DNA of 64,000 nucleotides from Leptolyngbya ohadii IS1 (GTDB lineage Bacteria; Cyanobacteriota; Cyanobacteriia; Elainellales; Elainellaceae): NCBI RefSeq assembly GCF_002215035.1, contig NZ_NKFP01000001.1, positions 555,501 to 619,500 of the forward strand, read 5' to 3'. Shown piece by piece: positions 53,577 to 62,800 of this stretch (position 1 is its first letter; each line of letters starts with the position of its first letter). The notes under the pieces were generated by a model. It saw only the letters and a program-made list of their open reading frames with translations, ran no database searches and was not told where the DNA came from. The position numbers and the translations under genes were made by a program.

Positions 53577-54932
53577 ATGTCCCGAAGCCAATTCTCCAGT
53601 TCCGTATTCAGGAGCGTTTCAAGCATGCTTGAGACAAAGCTGAGTTCAGGCTCTCCTAGCGTTAAGAGGTTGAAAGTAGTAACGAGCTTCCTAGCACTTT
53701 TACTGTTAACTTGGCTACTCCTGACTCTGCTTTATCCGCCCAAAAGGGAGTCTGGAAGCCCTCTCAGTCTTGAGCTAAAAGCACTAGACGAAAGCCTGAA
53801 AACAGCAAGAGAGACGACAGACCCATTCATTCGTGAGGATTTTATTCAACAAGAAGCAAAAAGATTTGGCAAAACGGTAGACGATTACAAAAAGCTAATG
53901 AGCATCCGTAAGCGAGACGGAGACGTTCTGCCGAATACACCTGATGGCGATTCTCTGGGGGGGTGGGTTCGCTGGTATTTCGATGAGCTGACCCCAGAAC
54001 AACGGCTTAGCGTGGCTTGGAGTACGGGACTTTGGGGCATTGGCAATGTAGCAACTTTTGCGATCGTCTTTGCTGTTTTGCTGTTCTTGCTTGAATCCCC
54101 TAAGCGTTCACGGCAGGCAAAGTATCAGGCATGGCAGGTTGTTTATGCAGCCTATGGGCAGAAGGTGAGTGGTGCCAGGATTGCAGCTCTGGAAGATTTG
54201 CGAGCACGGGGCGAATCTCTGGCTAGCTTGACTTTAGAAAAAGAAGCGGTTTTAAGCGAAATCAATTTAACAAATGCTGACCTCACCGATGCGAACCTCA
54301 GCCATACCGATCTCAGCGATGCGATTCTCTGTGGGGCTAGATTGATTGGGGCTAACCTTAGCAGTGCGATTCTCATTGATGCTGATCTTAGCCGTACCAA
54401 CTTCAGTGATGCGATTCTCTGTAATGCGAGACTCAGCAGTGCGATTCTCTGTGATGCCGTCCTCTGTGGTGCGACGCTCAGCCATGCCATCTTTAGCCGT
54501 GCCGATCTGTGTTGTGCTGACCTTTGTTATACCGACCTCAGTAATGCCGATCTCAATGGTGCGATTCTCTGTGATGCCATTCTCAGCCATGCCATTCTCA
54601 TTGATGCTGATTTAAGCAGTGCTGACCTCAATGGTGCTGACTTGAGTGGTACTGATCTCAGTGGTGCTAACCTGAGTAGTGCTAATTTCCAGGAGGCGAT
54701 CTTGCTCGCTTCAAATTTGAGCAAGAGCAAAGCACTGAGCCGAGAGCAACTCACAGGATTCAATCCGCCTCTACTCTGTGCCGCAAACCTACCTGATGGC
54801 ATGGAAGATTTATCCGATCGAGATTGCGATCGACTTCCTCAAGTTCTGATGGATAGATATCCAGATAATTTCACAACGTTAGACGAGGCAAAAGAGTATA
54901 TGGAAAATACCCCTAATTGGCGGAGGCACTAG
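53577..54932 (+). CDS. Membrane-bound pentapeptide-repeat protein, 451 aa
   Basis: Two transmembrane helices (roughly residues 33-52, VTSFLALLLLTWLLLTLL, and 155-178, GNVATFAIVFAVLLFLL) frame an extracytoplasmic loop. After the second helix about 30 pentapeptides of the A(D/N)LSx type (roughly 218-390) build a right-handed quadrilateral helix in the cytoplasm. Many units carry Ile and Cys (AILCD, ARLIG, AVLCG) where Asp-Leu is usual. This gives a row of about ten cysteines, which is odd. The DNA repeats GAT/GTGCGATTCTCTGTGATGC are near-identical, so slippage likely shaped it. Its stop codon shares CTAG with the stop of the opposing gene (4-base overlap). Role unknown. Confidence 0.88.
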   Translation: MSRSQFSSSVFRSVSSMLETKLSSGSPSVKRLKVVTSFLALLLLTWLLLTLLYPPKRESGSPLSLELKALDESLKTARETTDPFIREDFIQQEAKRFGKTVDDYKKLMSIRKRDGDVLPNTPDGDSLGGWVRWYFDELTPEQRLSVAWSTGLWGIGNVATFAIVFAVLLFLLESPKRSRQAKYQAWQVVYAAYGQKVSGARIAALEDLRARGESLASLTLEKEAVLSEINLTNADLTDANLSHTDLSDAILCGARLIGANLSSAILIDADLSRTNFSDAILCNARLSSAILCDAVLCGATLSHAIFSRADLCCADLCYTDLSNADLNGAILCDAILSHAILIDADLSSADLNGADLSGTDLSGANLSSANFQEAILLASNLSKSKALSREQLTGFNPPLLCAANLPDGMEDLSDRDCDRLPQVLMDRYPDNFTTLDEAKEYMENTPNWRRH

Positions 54933-57900
54933 CGATGGTCAAAGACCTGCCATTCTGCGCCATCTTGCCATTGTTTTCTCGTTATCCCATCGCTTGTTAC
55001 TTGTATCAGCTTGTATGAACCTGGGTTAGCAAGATCCCTTGAGAGCGCTATATATTTGTTTTGTTCCCCGTCTCCCCAATTCAGGTCGGCGACTACTACA
55101 TGCTCATTTTTTGCCGTGGCTTTTTGAAATGCATCATGAATGCCATATCTCACTCTAGCTTCAGAACCATCCTTCAACCCTTGTCTTGCTTTAGTGAGTT
55201 CTTTGATGAGTTGTCCCCAGATCAGTTCCTCAAGTACATCGACCTCAACCGGGTACACTGTGCCACGCAACTCTTCCAGCACAGATCCAACTTTCACATA
55301 TTTTTTGACCAAAGGATCCTTCGCAATAGCATTACGTATCGCATTGTTAGCCTCTGACTTGTTCAAAGCACCCCGAGAACGATTCCTTAACTCATCCGCC
55401 AGCCCTTTATCTGTCAGAATTGCCTCGTACACGGCTCTATCGTTCTCGTCGCCTCTCTCCACTCTGCTGCTACTGTAATCTAGCAATGCTTGATATAAAT
55501 CGATTGGCCTCTTCTTTGAGGAATTTTTGAATTTGTCTGTGACAACATCTCTCATTAGCTTAAGCTTTCCAGCTATAGCGACTTCATCAGTGCCTTTTTG
55601 ACGATAAAGCCTCTTTACATGTTCGCTGAGTAGACCAATCCAATACTCACTAACTCCCGGATTCAACTCACTTGTTCCTTCACCCAACTTTCGGTTTAGC
55701 CATCCTAATGGCGACATCTGCCCTCCTGCGATATCTGCCTTGTCCTGCGGGGTCATCCCCATTAAATCTGGACGGAGTCCGAATGCGTGTCCTGGCATTC
55801 TCATTATTAGTCCTTGTTCAGTTCCGGCTCCCAGATTCAGCATACTTTGGGCGATATCTCTATTCCCATTGGCACCAACACGACCAAGATCAATCACGTT
55901 TGGGTCGCGTTCGTAGTAAACTCTAACTGATTCTTTTGTTATTCCCCCCCCCGGGTTTTGCCACGGGAACGCGATCGCCTGATTGGCAGTGATTTCTCCT
56001 GCGCGAAGTTTTGCGTTTTGCTCCACATAGAATTGTTCGAGTATGCCTCCTCCGTTCTCGCTCATTAGTCGGGCAGCAACGTCCTCGGCAATCTCCCGCG
56101 CCATAGTCCCGTCAACTCGGTTAGCTCCCCGAATACGTTCCGCGACATCGAGAAGCATGAGTCGCATCGATAGGAGATAGTCTTCCTCGCTGCTGATCTT
56201 GCTCCACTTACTGCTGTCCGGACTGTTGTTGGTATCATAGAGTTGCCAGCCCCCTCGACTAGAATGACCATCTCCACTAAGGGATGGTAGCTCTACCCCT
56301 GGATCAAAGACTACTCGATACCGTGCACGAGCTTCTGCAGAGAAACCCAGAATCAATTCGCTTGTCACAGCAAGAGGGTTCTTTGGGGGTGTGATGTCAA
56401 AGATGTCTTCTAAATCACGGGCTCTTGTTTCCCCTACAGCAAGTAGCATGTCAGCAACTGCGGCTTTACCAGAGTGCGTCATTTTTTCTGCATGGGACGC
56501 TCCTTCGGCAGCTTCTGCCATCCCAGAAAGGGTGTACTCCCATGCTCGCAAGAGTCGATTATCTGTGATGTCAACATAAGCATTTGTTGCTTCACTATAC
56601 CGTTTCTCAAATTCTTCCCAGCGATCCCTAACGCCTGCACGAATTTTCGCAACTTCATTTTTGCGGGCTTCTATTTCCTCCAGCTTGTTTTCATCATCTG
56701 AGTTGCTAAACAAGTATAATTGCATGTCCCGCTGAATTCCTTCCTCCAGTTGTTTTGCAAAAGCCATGCGCCGGTCTGCATCTCGGTGCAGATTGTAGCT
56801 GCCGTTGTACACTTCTCTCGCAATAATTTGCCGGATTACCTGCTCTGGAGTTATGGATTTCGGATTACCTGGCGTGACTCCGAGTGCCGCCAGTGCCTGT
56901 TTTAGGAATTGGTTATGATTAGCAGGATCGATCCCTGTTGTAGTAAGAGCCTCGCGGAATCCTGGCAAATCAGTCAGATTAAGGATTGCAGCTCCTTTTG
57001 GAGGATCGGAAATACTACCATCTTGACTAACTTTGATTGTTTGCCGGAGTCCTTGAGTGCTAGTCTGCTTACTAACAGGGACACGCACAGATTCATGCCC
57101 ACCGTGTTCTTTAGGCACCTGCCTGGTTAGCTGTCCTGTTCTCAACATTTCTTCGATGTCTGCCAGAAATCGTTCTGGTGCAAATCTTTGAGTGCGGATA
57201 GCGATGCATGTTGCAAAGCAGGAGCCAACGTCACTCTGCCGTAGACCATTTAGCAGAGCTGCCATTGCGGCTTCTCGGACATGTGCTGCTGTCAACCGCT
57301 CGTTTACATCTAAGCGAATCGTCGCCTTCATGATCCTCTCCATCTCAGAACCTGAAGGAGGTAGAGGTAGGCCATTGATTGCGTTCCGCAGTGCAGGATC
57401 GCGCTGGAATGATTTAAGCATCTCAATGGCATGGATGGTACTAGGGTTGGTCGCTTCCGCTGATGCAGTTAGTTCGTTGATTAATATGCTCGCTACGCCA
57501 CTGCGATCGAATGCATTTGTGGGAAACTCTCCTCCACTTCTTATCAACCGGCGAGCAAAGTCACGTGCATCCCTAGCTGAACGGGATGCTACAACAGCAG
57601 GATGCTCTCTTGTATCATCTTCTCTATCGGGAGTTAGTCCCTGTTCACTGTCCTGGTCTGACGGTTCTCTAATCCCGTCCTGCGGTAATTGAGTTGTGAG
57701 CTCACTTCGCCTGCGCTTACTAACCTCAGTCAAGCTTGTAGGCTTAGCATCTGCATCTCTCCTTGTTGTTGATGTTAAACCCAAACCACTAGCAGGTTGA
57801 GCCCGATGCACATCACTACTAGTGCTTGTAGGTTTGGTGTCTGTATCTCTCTTTATTATCGATGTCGAATCTAAGTCATCAGTAGTTTTTGTACGACGTA

Positions 57901-57994
57901 TATCACCGGACTGACGGCTACGATCTGAAACTGATTCAATATCACTATTCTCAATAGTGCTACGACGTTTTTTCTTCTTGGTTGGCGAAAGCAT
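54929..57994 (-). CDS. Large protein of unknown family with basic disordered N-terminus and candidate Cys/His active site, 1021 aa
   Basis: Family not recognised. Residues 1-130 are polar, low in hydrophobics and start with a Lys/Arg block (KKKKRR). They contain two similar ~30-residue units (SIIKRDTDTKPTSTS and STTRRDADAKPTSLTE). From ~135 a folded, mostly helical protein begins. QSDVGSCFATCIAIRTQ around Cys259 looks like the nucleophile helix of papain-like proteases (Q...GSCFA). Near the C-terminus HVVVADLNWGDGEQN supplies His965 with Asp970 or Asn972, in the beta-strand setting usual for the papain-type His. About 700 helical residues lie between. There is no signal peptide. It is the last gene of the operon with the Tc-toxin-like gene and could be a cargo effector (inference). 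ATG 57994 has GGAGATAATGAAGA upstream. Confidence 0.7.
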   Translation of the reverse strand: MLSPTKKKKRRSTIENSDIESVSDRSRQSGDIRRTKTTDDLDSTSIIKRDTDTKPTSTSSDVHRAQPASGLGLTSTTRRDADAKPTSLTEVSKRRRSELTTQLPQDGIREPSDQDSEQGLTPDREDDTREHPAVVASRSARDARDFARRLIRSGGEFPTNAFDRSGVASILINELTASAEATNPSTIHAIEMLKSFQRDPALRNAINGLPLPPSGSEMERIMKATIRLDVNERLTAAHVREAAMAALLNGLRQSDVGSCFATCIAIRTQRFAPERFLADIEEMLRTGQLTRQVPKEHGGHESVRVPVSKQTSTQGLRQTIKVSQDGSISDPPKGAAILNLTDLPGFREALTTTGIDPANHNQFLKQALAALGVTPGNPKSITPEQVIRQIIAREVYNGSYNLHRDADRRMAFAKQLEEGIQRDMQLYLFSNSDDENKLEEIEARKNEVAKIRAGVRDRWEEFEKRYSEATNAYVDITDNRLLRAWEYTLSGMAEAAEGASHAEKMTHSGKAAVADMLLAVGETRARDLEDIFDITPPKNPLAVTSELILGFSAEARARYRVVFDPGVELPSLSGDGHSSRGGWQLYDTNNSPDSSKWSKISSEEDYLLSMRLMLLDVAERIRGANRVDGTMAREIAEDVAARLMSENGGGILEQFYVEQNAKLRAGEITANQAIAFPWQNPGGGITKESVRVYYERDPNVIDLGRVGANGNRDIAQSMLNLGAGTEQGLIMRMPGHAFGLRPDLMGMTPQDKADIAGGQMSPLGWLNRKLGEGTSELNPGVSEYWIGLLSEHVKRLYRQKGTDEVAIAGKLKLMRDVVTDKFKNSSKKRPIDLYQALLDYSSSRVERGDENDRAVYEAILTDKGLADELRNRSRGALNKSEANNAIRNAIAKDPLVKKYVKVGSVLEELRGTVYPVEVDVLEELIWGQLIKELTKARQGLKDGSEARVRYGIHDAFQKATAKNEHVVVADLNWGDGEQNKYIALSRDLANPGSYKLIQVTSDGITRKQWQDGAEWQVFDHR

Positions 57995-58100
57995 TCTTCA
58001 TTATCTCCGAATTATTCAAAATTAGTAAAGTTGGATTAACACGACCCAGATGATAAGTAATTGGCTACAAAAATCTGTTGGGTGGCTAGTGAGCATAAGG

Positions 58101-59786
58101 TTAAAAATGCTGTTGCAGTTCCGGTACTTGCCGTGCGCTATCACTCACTAACTGTGCCGATCGCAACACCAAAGTCGGTGCTCGTTCCAACGCCTTCTTA
58201 ATATCCTCCTCCTTAAAAGCCACTACATTCCCCCGTTTTGTCACAAAGCTCTGCCGCACAATCTCTCCTTGCGCTTCCGCATCTCCTAAAAACTCCTCTA
58301 GGGGTTCCGGTGGCACAAACGCCGCATACAGCCCCAGAAACTTCTCCTCATCACTGGCATCATCGTGTAGCGGCAAATACTCGACCTTTCCTTGAACCGT
58401 TTCCGTTGGGTAAAGCATTCGCCCCTTGCCAATATCATATTTGGGCTTTAATGTTTTTAGCGTTTCGTGCTGTTTTTCTTCACTGATTTCTGGCGGCGTG
58501 AACCCATCCCACAGTTTTAGTTTTGTTTTTGTACCATCCTCGACTTCTCGCACTGGTACGATTGACTTATCTTCCTTACGATTCACCCCCGCCGGGAGCT
58601 TTGCCGCCCGTTGTGCCCGCCGCTGGTCTACATCCGCTACATCATCTCGTAGTGCCGTACGACGGCGTTTGCTTTCATGTGCAGCTACCACATCATCTGG
58701 AATAAACAACCCTTTCGCTAGCTCTAAACCACTGGCATCCCCTTCTCGGGGCAGGTAAATGGTGTCGAATTTCGTCTCGTCGCCGGGTTTCGTCTTGTCG
58801 CTGCTAGGTATCTTTACGGCATAGACCTTACGCCCCTTTCCCGGGTCGTATTTGGGGGGGCGATCGCTTATAGCATGTTGCTCACCCAAGGGAGCCTTGG
58901 CACTGATGTCATCGTCCTTAACATATCGCCCCTGACTTAGCTCCAGTGCCGTAGCTTCACTTTCTCGTGGAAAGTAATCATATTCTTTGCCATCATCTTT
59001 GTCATCATCTTTTTTGCCACCATCTTTTTTGTTATTGGTGGCTTTCGTCGCAAATAAGGTACGACCAGTCGCAAAATCTCGTAGAGGCTCTTTATTGATG
59101 GGCTTACCGTTTTTAGGAGGCACTTCTACAGCCTCATTGGGCACATATTTACCCAGACTCAGTTCCAATGCCGTTGCATCCTTAGCTCTGGGTAAATACT
59201 CCGATTTTCTATCTTCAGTTTTCATCGCAAATAATGTGCGTCCTCTACCAACGTCTCGCACTGAAACAAGTTCTCCTGTAGTCCACTTCACCGGATCTTT
59301 CTGCACCGCTTCATCCGGTAGAAATGCACCATTCTGTATCTCCAGTGCCGTCGCTTCACGGGCTATCGGCAAATATTGAGGTTTGTCCCCCTCACCCTCT
59401 ACTGGAAACAGTGTCCGCCCTGTAGCAAAGTCCCGCTTGGGTTTTCCCTCGGCTAGATGGAGATTCCGCTTCACATTCTGCCGTTTTAGGACAGCAGGCT
59501 TACTCACCTGTGGTGGCGAATAAGGGTTTATATCTGCTCTGGCATCTGCCCGTGCCCGTCGGGCGTCTGGACGATTGGGTGTCAGGTTACGGGTGCCCAA
59601 ACTCCGAGTTAAAGCCCCATGACTTCCCGGAGATGGCGATATCCCTAGACCGGAAAGCGCACTATCCGTTGTCGATCGGGAACGACGAGTGTCCCGGCTA
59701 CGGGTGGTACCTTGTCTGGTCTTACTGCGTTTTAACAAGCCTTTCAGCCTGCGGCGAATTTTCTGCTTAATTTTGGCGAGACTCAT
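58101..59786 (-). CDS. Protein of unknown family with basic N-terminus and five ~45-60-residue repeats, 561 aa
   Basis: Not recognised. Residues 1-110 are strongly basic and likely disordered (MSLAKIKQKIRRRLKGLLKR, many Arg/Ser). Five repeats follow near 118-161, 177-220, 236-294, 313-367 and 450-496. Their consensus is (R/Y)Dxx(T/K)GR(T/K)L(F/Y) - variable Lys/Asp-rich loop - YLPRxxDATxLELxxGxYxPDxxV. The loop varies from ~12 to ~27 residues. A C-terminal helical tail ends RQVPELQQHF. There is no signal peptide, membrane span or catalytic motif. AGGAGAGCAAGGCA precedes ATG 59786, only 20 bases after the Tc-like gene, so the two are co-translated. A linker, chaperone or cargo of the Tc-like protein is plausible. 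Confidence 0.75.
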   Translation of the reverse strand: MSLAKIKQKIRRRLKGLLKRSKTRQGTTRSRDTRRSRSTTDSALSGLGISPSPGSHGALTRSLGTRNLTPNRPDARRARADARADINPYSPPQVSKPAVLKRQNVKRNLHLAEGKPKRDFATGRTLFPVEGEGDKPQYLPIAREATALEIQNGAFLPDEAVQKDPVKWTTGELVSVRDVGRGRTLFAMKTEDRKSEYLPRAKDATALELSLGKYVPNEAVEVPPKNGKPINKEPLRDFATGRTLFATKATNNKKDGGKKDDDKDDGKEYDYFPRESEATALELSQGRYVKDDDISAKAPLGEQHAISDRPPKYDPGKGRKVYAVKIPSSDKTKPGDETKFDTIYLPREGDASGLELAKGLFIPDDVVAAHESKRRRTALRDDVADVDQRRAQRAAKLPAGVNRKEDKSIVPVREVEDGTKTKLKLWDGFTPPEISEEKQHETLKTLKPKYDIGKGRMLYPTETVQGKVEYLPLHDDASDEEKFLGLYAAFVPPEPLEEFLGDAEAQGEIVRQSFVTKRGNVVAFKEEDIKKALERAPTLVLRSAQLVSDSARQVPELQQHF

Positions 59787-59806
59787 TGCCTTGCTCTCCT
59801 GGATGC

Positions 59807-62800
59807 TTACACATTCGCCTTGTACACCAAAACCATCTCCGCATTTCGCAAAGTCGTTCTATCACCCTTCAATGTGAATGACCACTCGCTTCCTTTCTGT
59901 CCAATGCTCAACGTGTTGGGTTGCAGATAAGTATTATTGGGCACCGACAAATTATTAATGGTGAAGATTGCACCATTGCTGCTGCCGTTATGATTACTGC
60001 CGTCATATTGGTATCGGATCAGCAAGCCAATAATTTTGCTGCTGTTCATATTGGGAAACATCTCTCGCTTAAAAGTAATGTTGACCTCATCACTGTCACC
60101 CGAAGTGATTGCTGCCCACTCATCAGGGAAGTTATAAGCAATGTCAAAGAAGCTGGTCGCGTTGTAGGGTTTGAGCACGCCTTTGACTTCATTGGCAAAT
60201 CGAGTCCCACCCTGTTTGGCGGTGTAGCGTAGCTTTATTGTGACATCCAGCAAATCAGCCGGATTGTAAGATCCCTTTTTGCCATTGAGTTCTAACCGCC
60301 AGGAGGAGACGGCTCCCGTACCTTCAAACGGCAGATACCGCTCATCGCCAAAGTTCAGCTCAAACATACCCGTATTTTCGGTGTACTGATCCACATGGGA
60401 CAGGGCAATCTGCTGGTTCGCTCTCCAGTCGGCTCTCACGTTTATGGTAGGCTCGTTCGTTGGGTCGATCAGGTGTTTAACCGCTTTAATGTCGGTATCC
60501 ATAACGAGTTTGTTGTTAAGCTGAGTGAGCGTGGCATTGACGCTCTGTCCTTCTCCAATGTCAAAAGCAACGGACACAGCTTTAATCTGGCGGTTGTAAT
60601 GTCCGGGGAAGTCGTAGTCAAACAAATCCTCACTCAGGCGGAAGGTGCAGACTCCTGACGTTTTTAATGACAGCAGTGCCAGCGGGTCAATTTCCAGCAG
60701 GGAAATATTCTTGGTAATTTCCAGGCGACGGCTATCGACCTCGGCATAGGCTTTTTCCAGGCGATCGAGGTCTAGCTCCAGGGCTGCTCCTGCCATTAGC
60801 CCTTTACGCTGGCTTTCCCAATACATCCCGTTAATGTGATTGACGCTACCCGCTTTCAGTCCTTTCTCAAAAATGAAGGCTTGCTCAGCTTGTTTGGCAT
60901 AGTCATAAGCTAGCTTATAGGTTTGAAAGAACAGACCGGAAAGTTGACCGCTCATCCAACTATAAAGTTCTAGGTTAGAAAACTTGCTCTTCATAAACAG
61001 AGTGATGGCTTTGTGATTTTCGATCTCCTTTTCGTGCATTAACAACTCTCGCTTGACCATCTCGATGCGGCAATCTTGGGCTTTAATTTGGTAGTCAAGC
61101 TGGGTAATCTCGCTCACAGCCATTTTCTTTTGCAGATCCCAATCTTGAGTAGAGCGTTTGAATTGTGCTACGACTCCAGCCGCTTCACCCCCCATGCTGA
61201 GACCTTCTGCTAAAGATTCTTTAACCTCCGCAAACTCAGCCAGCATCGCACCCGTGTTTTGTCCACCTGAGGTGACACCAAAGCTAAAGGGACCAGCCGT
61301 AATCTGGGGAACGATGTAGGACAAGCCACTGACAACCTTGCTTAAAACCGCTAAACCATATACGCCTGCTGCCACACTCATCATCCTAATTTGAGTATGC
61401 TCTTCGGGTAAATAGCCGCGATCGATTAACTGGACGTAGTGATTCCGTTGCTCCTCAGCCCGTTTTTTAGTTTCTACCAGGTTATTCAGAGACTCTACCG
61501 CCTCTTTGATTTGTTGGATTTTGAGTTCAGTTACCAAACTCAGCATGACCTCATCTTGCTGGTTTTGCAGCAGACTAAGTTCTTCGGCATCTTTTTTCTC
61601 TAGCGTTGAGAGCAGTGTGTCACTCAAGTTTTTCAGCTTACCTACCAGATCGCGAGCTTTAGCCATGAGCGCATCGAACCGATAATCTGACACATTCACC
61701 ACTCCCCCTGCCATTGCTGATGCCGCAATCCCTCCACCGCTCGCTGCTGCCGCAACCAGTGCCATCGGATCGATCGGCGGTTGGAACAGAGGCAGTGGTT
61801 GAGCCACACCATCGATGTTGAGACAGGCACGAATTTTTGCCAGGCGGTCTTCTACCCTTGTCCAATACTCGGTAAAGAGATCATTTTCCTTCAGAAAGAA
61901 GTAGGGATTTGTGATGGTATCAAACTGAGTCGCAGCAAAACTCAGACTCTGTTCGTAAGGAACAATACTACTGCTCGTGGTGCTGTTTTCTAGATCAATC
62001 AAAAAGTCATCAATCAAAAAGTCGTAGTCTGCTCTAACATCGCCTGCATTGCCTATATACTGCCTAAAGTCTTTGTAGGCTTTTGTGGAACTGAGAACCA
62101 CTCGTCCCATATTTTGTGGTTTTTCACCCAACAGATCATGAGCCAGAATGTAGAGCATCCTTGCTTCTTGAATACTCTCGCGGGTGTACTGCCGGAACAG
62201 CATATCACCCCAATCGAGCAGGTTATCGATGTAGCTCATGACGATCGCTTTTCGATAAGCCAGAGGACGCAGGGCGGCAATTGCATGGGGATCAAAAGGA
62301 TCTTCTAAATAAACCGCGAGTTGTGCCTCGTAGTTATTCATCAGATCAATCCGGCGATCGAGCTGTTTGATAATCTCCAATACTTCCTGCATTTCACGTT
62401 GCCAGGTCGCGAGCAGTTGGTTACTGCCAGTGCTGCTGTCAGCCCGAATATCGAGATTGTCAATTGCAAACGCTAGCGTGGTGAAGGATGGCCATCTGTT
62501 GATATTGACCAGTTTTTGGTCTTCCCCAAAGTCCTCCTGGTACAGGGCAAGATCGGTTTTACCGAGGAAAACGTCTTGGTAAGGAGCAAGTGCTGTCGCC
62601 AGATCCATCAACGCTGCTTGAGCCATTTTTACCGTTTTGAGACTGGCGATGTTGAAGCCTGGATCTTTCTCGGCTTTTTGAGTTAAGGACTGCACAAAGG
62701 AATCATAGTAAGTGCCAAGTTCGCGCCTTAACTCGCTCTCATCTACGGCAGTATCTCTAATCGCCAGTGCCTCAAATGCATCTAAATCGTTGTTCAGAGT

